From Cyclina sinensis (taxonomy: Eukaryota > Mollusca > Bivalvia > Venerida > Veneridae), in contig JAAONU010000006.1 of assembly GCA_012932295.1 (NCBI GenBank), positions 28,484,882 through 28,548,881 on the forward strand: a stretch of 64,000 nucleotides of DNA, given 5' to 3'. Shown in pieces: positions 46,336 through 58,265 of the stretch. A program made the position numbers and the translations under genes. Position 1 is the stretch's first letter; every line of letters starts with the position of its first letter. The notes under the pieces are model-generated. The model had not been told where the DNA came from, did no database searches, and was given only the letters and a program-made list of their open reading frames with translations.

Positions 46336-46729
46336 ATGTGTTTTATCTCTTGAAAAAAAAGAAGGGGGAAAAAATGATAGAACATAACAGTTAAGGAGGG
46401 GTGGGGGATGTGAGTGAAGAAAATGGGCGAGTCAGAAGAAAATAGCGATTTTATTATCTAGTAGTGTAAGCTAGTAAGACTATGAAATGAAAAATTGAAA
46501 ATATATGGGTAAAAGTTAATGTTAAATACACTGAGTTTTGTTGCTCGTGTACCTCAGTCATTGAAAGATAAATACAAAAGTATAGTCTTATTAAAGCGTC
46601 TCGTATATTAAGCACTACCAGATTAAGAGTTGTTTCTAAAATTTTGTTATAAACATCCATGAAATGCCATCTTGCAAGACTTGTCTTTTATTGCTTCACT
46701 TGAAATCTGTTATTTTTGTATGGAGCTTC

Positions 46730-46735
46730 AATAAA
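46730..46735 (+). other. Polyadenylation signal AATAAA (probable ASPM)
   Basis: Canonical hexamer about 1.8 kb after the stop, with a downstream GU-rich element. An alternative proximal hexamer is at 45489. Confidence 0.5.
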
Positions 46736-46830
46736 CAATGTTTAACAGTGACATGTTTGTCTTTCTGTGTTGTTACTTTGATGGCAGAATGTCATCAGTA
46801 GATTGTTTCAAGATGTAAAAAAACAAGATA

Positions 46831-47077
46831 GTTCCATAGAAAATCCCAGGTACTTGTACATGCTCATTGTACAGAACTGAGTTCCATAGAAAATTCCAGG
46901 TACTTGTACATGCTCATTGTACAGAATTGAGTTCCATAGAAAATTCCAGGTACTTGTACATGCTCATTGTACAGAACTGAGTTCCATAGAAAATTCCAGG
47001 TACTTGTACATGCTCATTGTACAGAACTGAGTTCCATAGAAAATTCCAGGTACTTGTACATGCTCATTGTACAGAAC
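46831..47077. repeat. 50-bp minisatellite, 4.9 nearly identical copies
   Basis: Units start GTTCCATAGAAAA at 46831, 46881, 46931, 46981 and 47031, exactly 50 bp apart with only one or two substitutions. Each contains the near-palindrome TGTACATGCTCATTGTACA. It lies about 100 bp after the probable ASPM poly(A) signal. Confidence 0.95.
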
Positions 47078-47584
47078 AGTAATACTGGAAAGTGGTGTTA
47101 TGTCTGCCTTGAAAGCTTCTATTATTTTTATTTGAAGAATGAATGACTTAAACTGTCATCCCTAGATTATACGACAAGCTGTTGACACCTCTAGACTCGC
47201 TTTGGTACCAACAACTTTACTTTGAATGATGTTCTCTGGCATGGTACTAAAAATATTTTGATCGGCTGTAATCAAAATTTAATACTTTGAAAATGATAGC
47301 GCCTCTTAGTTTACTTCCACTGAAACTCGGCAACAGAGCTGGTGAAGCAATCCATTCCTTGATCTATTACTGTTTAAAGCATATCAATGCAGATACATAC
47401 TCTGTTGACTGTTTGTTAATAAATTGACCCTGTCATGACTTGTCAGTGCGAACAAAATCGCAACATGTATCATTTATTGTGGGTGCTATGACAATATTAG
47501 TGAACTGTTATAATATATTGCACTATGAGTTCTACATTTGTTTGTATGTAAGGAAATGTGTCCTTCGGTGTATATTATAAACTG

Positions 47585-47762
47585 TCAACCATTGCTTTTG
47601 AAGAAAGCTTCCCATTCCCCTGGTTCTTTACCATGCTTAGAGTATAACACTGATACAGGGGACCTTGGTTTATCTCATCCGAAAGACAGTTGGTAATGTA
47701 TGCACAGATGCTGGTGATCTCTGGATTACCAGTCAAGTGTGTTACCATTAGACCTGATAGTT
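47585..47762 (-). mobile_element. tRNA-derived SINE, diverged copy
   Basis: On the minus strand GTCTAATGGTAACACACTTG resembles an A box, then 'ctttcggatgaga', 'gtcccctgtatcagtg' and 'aaagaaccagggg', the body shared with 57187-57470. Confidence 0.6.
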
Positions 47763-48049
47763 AGAAAATATAAGAGGTCCTGGGATCGCTGACCTGAAAA
47801 GGGACCATCTCAAAAAAGTGTGTGGGGGAGGGGGGTGCTAGTCATGCAACCTAAGGCGTGTGTCAAATGGCAGATGGTTCAAATGCCAGATTAGATATCA
47901 AGAAATATTTTCAAACCAAACCCATTGACTCTACTGACTCATAAGAGAAGAGTGCCATGATGGTCAAATGGATACCATTAAAACATATCTCAATATCAGC
48001 ATAATTATGTCGCTAATAAAATCTGCTTTCAAAACTGTACACATGGTAC

Positions 48050-49050
48050 AAATGTCATGGAAGCAGCTTCAAAAAGCAGAAAGCAGCTCAAGGTAAACCA
48101 AAGTCAAAGTTGAAATCTGTATGTAAACTTATACAAATAGTTAAAACTTCAATGACATAGCTTCAGAAACAAGGAAGAAGGTCAACAGACAAAGGTCAAG
48201 GTCAGCCATGGTCAAAGTTGAAATCTGCATGCAAAATTATACAAATAGTTAAAATTTCATTGATGTACATGTAAATTCTAAAACGAGGAAGTGGGTCATA
48301 AGGTCATGGTCAGACAATACCCAGGTGAGGGCCAAGTTCTTCCAAAGTCCATCTAGTTAACTAGACAATGCTGAACCATAAATATTTAAGCTTAAGGCCT
48401 AACTTTTTCTATATAACCCTATGTAAAATCAAGTGACCCCATAGGGTGGGGCACTTTAGACCCAGGGGCCATGATCTGTACAAACCTGGTAGAGGTGCAG
48501 TGGACAATGCTACACAGCATTTATCTAGTTTTTCCTTTATAGGTCTATATGAAATGCAGGGACCACTGGGGTGGGACTGGCATAACTCTATGTAAAATCA
48601 AGTAACCCCTGGGACAGTGCCAATTTTGACCCAGTGGCTGTGATTTGTACAAACTTGGTAAAGGACCACTAGACACTGCTACACAGCAAAGATATAAATT
48701 CTAGGCACCTTCTGCTTTCTAATAAGATTTTAAAAGTTTTTCTATACAAGTGTATATGAAATGAAGTGACCCTTGGGGTCGGGACAATTCTGAACACAGA
48801 GCAATAATTTGTATGGTTTTGGAAGAAGTACACTAGATGATACGACAAATCAAATATCTAAGCTCTAGGTCTTGTTATTTCTGACAAGAAGATTTTAAAA
48901 ACTTTTCCCTAAGTCTGTGTAAAACTAAGTGACCTCTTGGGTAGAACCAGTTCTGACCCAAGAGCCATACTTCATATGCTTTTGGTAGTTTAAATGTTGC
49001 ATGATGTGTCGGACAATGGACATTGAAATATATTACTATGTAATACTATA
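48050..49050 (+). repeat. Dispersed ~170-bp-unit repeat, second block
   Basis: At least three degenerate units with 'gtaaaatcaagtgacccc', 'gacccaggggccatgat' and 'caaacttggtagagg' phrases. Same family and orientation as 1-930. Confidence 0.6.
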
Positions 49051-49533
49051 TGATTTCTTATTTTAACTATATAGACTTGACTGGTTAGTACCAGCGTGTC
49101 CAAAAATTGGTATCAGACAAATTCGAAATAAATATTCGTCTTTAATATGCCTCTCTTATGACTTAAATGCGATTTATAAAAAGGGGAATGGCCTATTGGA
49201 ATACGATCATGATTAGCTTTTTCAAATTATCTCTGAAAAAAAAATGGGAGAGGGTGTTTCCTGATTCACGTTTTATATGCACATATTTATCAAAAGTTTG
49301 AAAAATTAGATTGTCTTGGTAACAAAACCTGATTTTAAGTGAAACTTTTACTTCAAGTAGTTTAACTTGCACAAATTATGAAACGAAAACGTTTAAGACC
49401 TCTGAAAATTCATGTTGCTGCATTGTTTTGGGTTATCTTCCAAAGTTTCAAGTTCATCACCGGCGTTGTGATGCTTCCATTAAGAGTGTACATATAGTTG
49501 TTATTATCGTCGTTTAAGGTCTGACTCAAGCCG

Positions 49534-49790
49534 CTCCCACTGGAGCACGGGTCCAGGATCGTATCTTTTTGGCAGCATTTTGCTTTTTTTCCCCTTGCAG
49601 AAGAATAGAAATTGAATGCTCAAGCCTATTTTAGCGAATTCTCAACTGTCCAAAAATTACCCCTTGCTCCGATATTTCTGTACTTGTATCAGAAATATCG
49701 GAGCAAGGGGTAATTTTTGGAAAGGGGAGTGGAAAAAAGCAAAATGCTGCCAAATAGATACGATCCTGAACCCGTGCCCCAGTGGCCACT
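49534..49790. mobile_element. Foldback element with long inverted repeat
   Basis: Inner arms 49650-49680 and 49690-49720 are a perfect 31-bp inverted repeat (left arm begins CCAAAAATTACCCC) around a 9-nt loop. Outer arms continue imperfectly to about 49534 and 49790: ACTGGAGCACGGGTCCAGGA pairs with TCCTGAACCCGTGCCCCAGT, and GCAGCATTTTGC with GCAAAATGCTGC. No coding capacity; reads as a foldback transposon or large-hairpin MITE. Confidence 0.8.
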
Positions 49791-49988
49791 CCTTCTTATA
49801 GCATGCCAAATAAGTGGTAACTAAAGTATTCCATCCTTCAGTCGCCGAGTATGACAAGTGTGACAGACATAACGTAGAAGTTTTTAAAGAAAGTGACATG
49901 TGAAATGCAGTTGAGGTGCAGCTTCCGGTCAGAATTCTGTTGTAACTGCCGCCATGCACTCAACGGAAGTCTACACAAAACGTATTAT

Positions 49989-50030
49989 CGCGCGCGCGTG
50001 TGTGTGTGTATGTGCGCGCGCGTGTGTGTT
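49989..50030. repeat. CG/TG alternating microsatellite
   Basis: Alternating purine-pyrimidine tract CGCGCGCGCGTGTGTGTGTA followed by TGTGCGCGCGCGTGTGTG. A potential Z-DNA former. Confidence 0.9.
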
Positions 50031-50219
50031 ATAAGTCACCATATCAGATACTTGCTACGGGTGTCTACCAGATGTATTCTGCAATAGTTGGACAAGTGAA
50101 CATTATTTCGTTTGCCTCGGTATGCTTGATCCTGGTGCGCGCGTACTCTGAAAAGTTACCATATTGTGACTTATACTTCGGTTTTCTAACTAATTTGCGG
50201 TTACTTAACTAGAGGCACT

Positions 50220-51370
50220 TTTATTAAAACAGCTCTAGATACATCCAAACTGGACCAAAGTAACAGTATTTCCAGTTTTAAATCCCGAAATTTTGATTTA
50301 ATCGGTGTGTCGGACTATAAATTAGCAATTTTCTCGTTATCTTGCATAAGTAATATTTAATATTTGATATAATTCGTTAAATTTGTTCTTAATTCAGCTA
50401 TTCATTATATTTTCTTTTCTCCGATAAGTAGAAAAGTCGCAGGGGCACCCCTGCGTTGACTCTGGAGGCGCTACACCGTAAAAGTCTTACATTCTTAGCG
50501 ATCTCTCCCATTATAGTTTCTATCTTTTGTATTCCTACATAATGATATTAAAGACTAACCTAATGTCATAATCAGTAATTGTAAAATTACAATAATTTAT
50601 AAATACCACAAAAACAGTCAAATTTGAAAATAATTTCCTACCCGTAAATGATTTCGACGATAATGCTTTTCGGAATAGTTCTGACTTCAAAAACGCGAAA
50701 GGGAATGATTGAATCTTGAACGGAAAATGTTATAATGACTACATTTTCGAATGTTATCTAGTTTACAAATCACGATCATTATTCATTGTTCGTTCTTTTA
50801 AAACACATCTTTTAGGGAGTACTTAGCGGCACTTTTCACAATAAGATAAATAAGTCATTATATTCTGTATGCATTTTAATGATGAAAATGATTGTTAAGG
50901 GTATCTTTCCCCTTTGAGATACGAGGCATTATTTTCCACTTTGATGACTGTAATGAACTTAAATTAGGCTTTTATCACGTGACCTGTTTTTATGCAGTAA
51001 CACCTGAATTCTATAATATCTTGCATCTAATGTTTTGAAATTATTAGCAGAAGTTTGTTTATTCATGTATCGAGCTCCTAACGTGTCCTGACATATACGA
51101 AACTTCACCACGTGTCAAATATTAGAACCATCGAATAAAGAAAGTGTATCAAATGTTTATTTCCGTGTACAGATGAAAATGTTTTAAAATTATAAGGCTT
51201 GTCCACCTTTTGCAGATTCAGCATTACGTGAATAGCAAACAACCCTGTAGTAAAATATACGTGTACCAATTTTTGATGTTTTTTAACTTTCGAATTTGAT
51301 TTCAAAGTAGCGTTCCCAAAAATCAGTCAAGTACGGACAACATTTAAAAAGAAGCAAGGTGACTGAACTT
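50220..51370. other. Intergenic, nothing recognised
   Basis: AT-rich sequence with no exon, repeat or RNA gene that I can support. Confidence 0.4.
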
Positions 51371-51372
51371 AA

Positions 51373-52145
51373 CTTCCGACCACAATAAGTGAAAATGGAT
51401 CCCCGATCACAATATGTGAAAATAGATCCCCGATTACTGTATGTGAAAATGGATCCCCGATCACAATATGTGAAAATATATTTCCTTTCACAATATGTGA
51501 AAATGAACTTCCGACCACAGTAAGTGAAAATGGATCCCCGATCACAATATGTGAAAATGGATACCCGATCACAATATGTGAAAATGGAGCCCCGGTCACA
51601 ATATGTGAAAATGAATCCCCGATCACAATATGTGAAAATAGATTTCCATTCACAATATGTGAAAATGAACTTCCGACCACAATATGTGAAATGGATCCCC
51701 GATCACATTTTTGCGAAAATAGATTTCATATCACAATATGTGAAAATGGACTTCCGATCACAATTTTTGAAACTGGACTTCCGCTCACAATATGTGAAAA
51801 CAACCTTTCGACCGCAATAAGTGAAAATGGACTTCCGATCACAATATGTGAAAATGAACTTCCGCTCACAATACGTGAAAATGAACATGTGAAAATGGAC
51901 TTCCGATCATTATATGTGAAAATGAACTTCCGATCACAATATGTGAAAAAGAACTTCCGATCACAGTATGTGAAGATGAACATGTGAAAAAAGGACTTCC
52001 GACCACAGGAAGTGAAAATGGACTTCTGATCACAATATGTGAAAATAGCTTCCGATCACAATATGTGAGATAACAATATGTGAAAATGGACTTCCGATCA
52101 CAACATATGAAAATGGACTTCCGATCACAATATGTGAAAATGGCC
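51373..52145. repeat. 27-bp minisatellite, about 28 copies
   Basis: Unit of 27 bp built on CACAATATGTGAAAATGGA plus CTTCCGAT. Because 27 is a multiple of three, each strand stays open and reads as a 9-residue repeat (KMDPRSQYV-like on +, FSHIVIGDP-like on -). No splice sites, start context or homology support translation. Confidence 0.93.
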
Positions 52146-55127
52146 TTACTAACGCGTTGCTGTGGTTAGTAAACTCAAACACTTCCCAATCTCACAATAT
52201 GAATTTTTACCCGTTCCTCATAAGTTGTTCTATGAAGCAATACTTGAACATTGTTTTTTCCTGTTACAAAGGCGACCAACTCAACCGGAAGTAAAGCGAC
52301 CAAAAAACTGGAAAGAAAAAGAATCTGGGGAAGGAAACTTTTGCATAGATTATAGCATGTTACATATTACAAAACAATTGTATGAAATCTATTGTAAACA
52401 CATCTAATGAAGCAGAAAATAGGAAAACTGGGACCCTACAACTAAAGCACGTCTAGTACAAACTCCAACCACAAGAATGCTGACACGTACTATTACGCGA
52501 CACAGAACAGAATACGGTTCCTTTTACGTAGATAAGTTCTTTTGACACCACCTCGTGCAAAAACTAAATTGGTATATTATACAAAGCGAAGCAATGTTAT
52601 AGCCTATCCATTCAGAAATTTCTTTTTCAAGTTTCTGCGGGACGTATGGAAAGAATTGTATTCGTGTAGTTATTATTATACTTTAAGGAATTTTTTTATT
52701 TCTTTGATACAGTTACCCATGTTCACTCGTATAGTTTCGCCCACCACAGCGCTAACAGATGGTAATCTTGAAATTAAACAAAAATTATCAACGCTGGAAA
52801 AAATGACACGGTAATTAAAGTTTGCCCTACGTTTGACCGAAAAGCAATTACGAACATGCAACGCTAACAATAGTTATGGAAATGTTAAAATAGTGTTCCT
52901 TAATTTGGCATTTATTATAAGATATTATTTAAATATCAGATAATCCAAGTTACAGTGGCTATTTCTATGTGTCATTTTTTTTTAAATTTAAAAGTAATTC
53001 AACCAAGCGAGCAGCCTGAATGCCAAAATGGCAAACCGTTGAAATACTGGAAATATGGCCAAAAACACGTTTCCGTGAAATGCTTAGCAAATTTTACAGG
53101 ACTAATAAAAACACTGATGACAGTCGATTATGCTGTACTCCATCAATGGCTGGTGTTTACGTAATGCAACAGACCGAGGGTATTCGAAGATGCTTGTATG
53201 ACTGAATTTCTAACAGTATTCTCCAATTTCTCGGCAACACATGAAAGCATGAAAGTACAAAAATATTGTTAATAATTTTGTCGACTCAGAGACTGTTATC
53301 TCATCAAAGTTGGCAATTTGTTTATTTTTTTCAAGGTTTTCCTTGGGAAAAGGTCAATACAATTAAAACATTTTTTGACCCTACGACCTAGACTATTTAA
53401 CATCATTTAACCTTACTCGCACCTCTTGAGTTTTTTAACCCATTTTTACCTGATGGAGTATTCCATCTTTGTCAGCTAGACGAGCCCAGTTTCAGTTAAA
53501 ATGGTGGTATAAATGTTCAATTTTATTATATTTAGGGAGGAAAGAACTTTATGCAAACATTGCAAACCTAGATCAGACGCCGGATGTTGCGGGGTCTCAT
53601 CTGAGTCTGCACTGTTTGCTTATGTCTACTGTTGTAGACCCTAGACATTAACAGACTGTTAATGGGTTAAAACAAAGTCTGATTAGAAAGTTATCAAAAA
53701 GCTATGTAAGACACGTGTAGCACATGTAAACTGGCATTTCGTTATTTAAATTCTGAAAGATGCATTGACATGAAGATTATACAGGGTTTGTGTGGGTTCA
53801 ACCTCTCTCTCGTGGGCAGGCCAATCGTTTCGACATGTTAGTTTGACAGCTAATTAAATGATATTGACGTGTATATTCAAAGTGATTTTAAAAGCCTGTA
53901 AAAATCACAAACCAGATCAGTTATGATTTTAAAAAATAGAAAAAAAAAATAAGAAAGAAAAAGTGACGATAGCCTGTGCCTAAGAGAGTCATTTGAAATG
54001 TTACAGAAAGCTACTTATATATTCATAATGTGTGTGAAAAGAAAAAGGATCATGTAGTCGGCACTTAACATACACAATATGGCTTCATAGAGGATTCTTT
54101 TACGAAACATTCGGTGCAGTGTAAGGATGCACGCGCGCAAATTCAAGTACTGCGTGTATTTGAAATTACAACTGTAATCAGCGAGTCTCACACAATTTTG
54201 CCGCACCTTTTATCTCAAAAGACAGGAAATGTTGATAAATTATCATCTTTTGCCTGGTGACAAGATGTTTTTCTATCTTCTTTTTCTTTTCTTTTTTCTT
54301 TCAGAAAATTTGTATATCTGATTCAAAGACAACAAGCACTAGAATAGTTTGCGAACTTTGATCCTTGCACGTTCTGTTCGCAAGATCTGGAATAATTACA
54401 TATGAATTAGGCGAACAGAAAAAGGCATCTGAAATAAAGATAAATATCTCTTTCTTCAACGTGTAATAAATCAGTTCAGAAAATAATACTATAACAATTT
54501 TGTACTTAAACAGATCCAAATATGATAAAGACAGCACTGTTCAATTTTTGTGAATAACAAATGCAACAAATCAATTTCAAAAGACTTGCCTGCCCTTTCC
54601 ATATTCATTGTCAGCATTAAGGCATTCTTTCTGAAGAAATACAAATTAACAAGATATGTATCTAATTGAAAATTAAGCAAATACAAACGAAGCGCAATTA
54701 AAATTCAATAAAGTTAAACGACAAGTACTTTTCATTCATTTTTCAAGTGAATAGTTAAAAGCGTCAACACCCGCCGACTGTGACACACAATTAGATAAAA
54801 CGCGACTGGAGGTTTGGGCCAAAAAACTTCCGAATTATAAACTTTTTAACCATATAGGAAATAAAAGGGTCAATTTTAAATCAAAAGTTTCGCTATATAA
54901 TCAGTCATGTCAAAGGTGTCTTAAAAGATAAGATCAAAATGATGACAGATAGTTTTGTTTGTCTTCGTAATTAAGTCTTGCTCTTTAATTTTAAGATCTT
55001 AAAGTCCTGTTGGCTTTGATACCAGGAAAACAGAAAAAAATAAACTTAGGAAATGTGTAGGTGGCAATAAGAATAGTTATAAGTTACATACTTAAGATTT
55101 CTTGGATTCAACGGTTCAGTATTATAT
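52146..55127. other. Intergenic, nothing recognised
   Basis: AT-rich; only short chance frames. Diverged repeat text near 53330-53680. No gene supported. Confidence 0.4.
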
Positions 55128-55667
55128 TTTTATGTTCTCGGAAGGAGGGCATGTTGTTTTTGGTCTATCTGTCTGTCTGTCTCTTTGTTTGTTTTTCACA
55201 AAACTTTAACCTTGACCGTAACACGAAAGTGCTTTCACCTACAGCCTGCAGACTTCACAAGTGCATGCACTTTGATGCGCTGTACACGCAAGACCCACTT
55301 AGAGTTCACGGGTTCAAATGCCAAGGTCACCGTGACCCCAAATAGCAAATATTTATTTTGGCCATAAAATAAAGCATTATAACTTCACACGTGCATCCAG
55401 GTGCCAGAGTCAAAAGTAAAGGTCACCATAAAGCAAATATTAACCATGGCTATAAAATGAAAATGCTATCAACCTTTGCCATAAAATGAATGTATTTCCA
55501 TCCCAAGCTTTCTAACTTCGCATGTGTATTCATCTTGGTGAGTTCTATCTAACAGACGCACTTAGAGGTCAAAGGTCAAGGTCTCCATGTCCAAAAATAG
55601 CAAATATTAACCATGACCACAATATGAACGTGCTTTCAACAATATCCCCGGAGGTACGGCATATTGT
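55128..55667 (+). mobile_element. Pearl-like element
   Basis: Begins with a hairpin-like CTCGGAAGGAGGGCATG, then (GTCT)n, 'cacaaaactttaaccttgacc' and about two core units containing 'cttcacaagtgcatgca' and 'agaggtcaaaggtcaaggt'. It abuts a second copy at 55668. Confidence 0.6.
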
Positions 55668-55937
55668 TTTTATGCCCCTGGAGGGAGGGAATATTGTTTT
55701 GGGTCTGTCTGTCTTTCTGTCTTTCTGTCTGTCTGTGTGTTTGTTTGTTTGTTTGTCACAAAACTTTAATCTTGACCATAACACAGAAGTCCTTCCACCT
55801 ACAGCCTCCAAACTTCACAGGTGCATGCACCTTGATGAGCTCTACCCGCCAGACTCACTTAGAGGTCACGAGGTCAAAGGTCAACCCCCTTCCCCCGGGG
55901 TGGGGGGCATGGCGTGCATTCGAACGTAGCGCTTGTT
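55668..55937 (+). mobile_element. Pearl-like element, single core
   Basis: TTTATGCCCCTGGAGGGAGG start, GTCTGTCTGTCTTTCTGTCT microsatellite, a core sharing 'cttcacaggtgcatgcacctt' with the neighbour, a CCCCCGGGGTGGGGGG-type end palindrome and terminal GTAGCGCTTGTTC. Confidence 0.65.
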
Positions 55938-56222
55938 CTGTCTGAGTTTATTTATCGTCGATAACAGCTGCCCATATGACCGACGTCCCCTGTACTGATT
56001 ACTTATTTTATGTTGTGGTTGATAGAGCAAGATACAGAAAGCATCCCAATTCCCGAGATACCTCTGGTCCTTTTCCATGCGCAGTGTATAGCACTGATTC
56101 ATGGGACCTCGGTTAAACGTCTCAGCCGAGAGACAATAAATAATATTAGTGGAAGAGCGAAAATTGAACTCGCGACCCATGGATAACCAGTCGGCGCGTT
56201 ACCACTGGACCACTGATCCTCC
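55938..56222 (-). mobile_element. tRNA-derived SINE
   Basis: Minus strand: A box TGGTCCAGTGGTAACGCG and B-box-like GGTCGCGAGTTCAATTTTCG, then a body with 'ctcggctgagacg', 'cgaggtcccatg' and 'agtgctatacactg', ending in ATCGACGATAAATAAACTCA. Confidence 0.75.
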
Positions 56223-56737
56223 CCTTATTTCACCATAATCCGCAGCTTAGCATTATTTATACCATGCCTTTATTGTTCGATTGAGTATATTAGAATATAC
56301 GTGCCAGGTAGATGCAGGCGTGCTATAACTGTAGTATTCATCAGTTCAAGCACGGCGCACGCTTCCTTACCTTAACGCCACTGTAGGCGATTCAGAGAAA
56401 ACAAACTAAGAACTGCCAGGTTTTAGAATGTGCTCATGACCAATAATGTGTTGTTTTTTTCGTGCCGATAACTGTTTGTTTTATACTGAACGGCGTACGG
56501 CCATCATGCGGGCACAACTTGCCTACACATGTATTAACAATTATGCTAAATGTAACTTGACAGCGAGGCGCTACCGACAGCAGCCCCACTGTTACCAACA
56601 TCCACGAGTGTGAAAAAGTACGGCACTTTTAAAACTTCTTTTACTATAAAAAAATCAATTGTTTTGTAAAAAATGATAATAAAATTATTTTGTTCATCGT
56701 AATTGTTTTCGAAAAGTTAGCACCTTGCTCTAACTCC

Positions 56738-57060
56738 TGTTTGAGTTTATTTATCGTTGCCGGGTGCCCTCATCACTTTCGCCTCCCCCCACGCCCCCCC
56801 CCCCCCCCCCCAGCTCCCCGCAGGGTTTAGATATTTAAGGTTGATGACGACAGTACATGATACAGAAAGCATCCCATTCAGAGACACCCCTGTTTTTTTC
56901 CATGCTCCATGTATAGCACTGATACATGAGACCTCGGCATAACGTTTCATCCTAAAGACAATAAGAAAAGTTAGTGGAAAATCGTAGGACCGATCCCGCG
57001 ACCCGTGGATTGCAATTTACAAGTCCTGCGCGTAACCAGTGGACCACTGATCCGCTCTTA
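56738..57060 (-). mobile_element. tRNA-derived SINE, same family
   Basis: Head at 57058 (minus strand 'gatcagtggtccactggttacg'), same body and 3' end as 55938-56222. The body is interrupted by a poly-C tract (about 17 C, 56796-56812). Confidence 0.72.
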
Positions 57061-57186
57061 ATTACAGCAGTATCCGCAGCTTAACGTGTAAAAGAACCTT
57101 GAGGGTTTCGTATGCATATTATACTATCCCCTAAAAACTAGAATATAAGTAAATGCATCGTGTGGTGTTGGTCATACGGGGAGCGA

Positions 57187-57470
57187 ATGTGGTCCAGTGG
57201 TAACGCGCTGGACTGGTAACGCAGGGGTCCCGAGATAGATCCAACGCTCCTCCACTAACATTACTTGTATCTTTCGGATGAGACGTTAAACCGAGGTCCC
57301 GTGTATCAGTGCTGTACACTGAGCATGCAAAAGAACCAGGGGTGTCTCTGGAACGGGATGTTTTCTGTATCTTGCACTACCCCCACAACATAAAATAACT
57401 AATCTCTTCAGGGCGCGTCGGTCATATGGGTAACCGGTACCGACGATAAATAAGCTCAAATAGCAAGTGT
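57187..57470 (+). mobile_element. tRNA-derived SINE, same family, opposite strand
   Basis: Plus strand: A box TGGTCCAGTGGTAACGCG, decayed B box, then 'ctttcggatgagacg', 'ccgaggtcccgtgtatcagtg' and 'accgacgataaataagctc'. Head-to-head with the copy at 56738-57060. Confidence 0.75.
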
Positions 57471-57992
57471 TGGTCATACGGGCAACCGAGAGCAACGTTT
57501 TAACTTCAATATTAAGACTTGGCACCGAGAAATACAAAGAGTGGTGTTTACATGACGTAAAGGGGACAACTTCAACGGAAACAATAGGTAATATGATTTC
57601 TAGGCGTCTTTGATTATTCACATCGTTCATGAAAAGTCTTGAGAACGGGTTTATAGGTTTGCCGTTAAGTGAATCTCTGTTGCTGGTTTAAAGTAGTGGA
57701 ATGCTCTATTTAAAATATCTAAATTTGATACCGACTCAAAAAACACCTTTGTCTTAAACTTTATCGCTGCACTCTTGACTATGACTGTAACTTATTTTTT
57801 ATATATTTTATATAAGTCTTGTACTGTGTGCAGCGCAAGAGAATATCATATGGTATTTTGTGAAACATTAGTGCTGTTAGATGTAAATTTTCTTACCACA
57901 TTTGGCTTATCATTATTTTGCTTCACATGTCTTGTGACTACCCACGTGACCCTAGCTATTTTGCATTTAGTTGATATATCATCCAGATACTG

Positions 57993-58265
57993 TCTCCGTG
58001 GGCTAGTGGTTAAGGCGTCCGCTTACGGAGCGGGGGGTCGACGATTCGAGTCCTGACAGGGGCTTGTTCTGATGCTGCCGGTTGGTGAGCCGCCAGCTGG
58101 TTAAAAAATGGTTACCGATTGCTTGTCCGCCTTGCGCCTGGCACATAGGATAAGGAATCGGAGAGTGAATGTGTATACTAATAGAGGTGTCTCATAAGCC
58201 CGGGAGGCTGGCCATTTCAGTAGGGGTGAGACTTTGATAAACAAGCACTTTACTTTTTACTTTAT
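57993..58265 (+). mobile_element. tRNA-derived SINE, second family
   Basis: A box GGGCTAGTGGTTAAGGCG at about 58000 and a good B box GATTCGAGTCC at about 58043. The body contains 'gttggtgagccgccagctgg' and 'aggataaggaatcggagag' and ends in a CACTTTACTTTTTACTTTA-type tail. The head does not form an intact tRNA acceptor stem and has no discriminator/CCA context, so it is not called as a tRNA gene. Confidence 0.75.

Larger units (their letters stand above)
44908..46755 (+). other. ASPM: ASPM 3' UTR with candidate polyadenylation signals
   Basis: No further coding exon is evident after the stop. AATAAA occurs at 45489-45494 and, in the clearest context, at 46730-46735 followed by a GT-rich stretch (TGTTTGTCTTTCTGTGTTG). 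The UTR is AT-rich with short upstream frames only, and contains a dispersed-repeat fragment at about 46210-46330. Its extent is inferred from the signal, not from transcripts. Confidence 0.5.

Noticed and set aside
51369..51987. Overlapping ~100-codon frames on both strands with 9-residue repeats
   Set aside because: A 27-bp unit without stops makes frames open on both strands; nothing else indicates a gene.
51373..52145. CRISPR-like repeat array
   Set aside because: Units are directly contiguous with no unique spacers, and the surrounding genome is animal.
57997..58070. tRNA gene
   Set aside because: A and B boxes are good but the acceptor and anticodon stems do not pair, and a shared body and A/T-rich tail follow, so it is a SINE.
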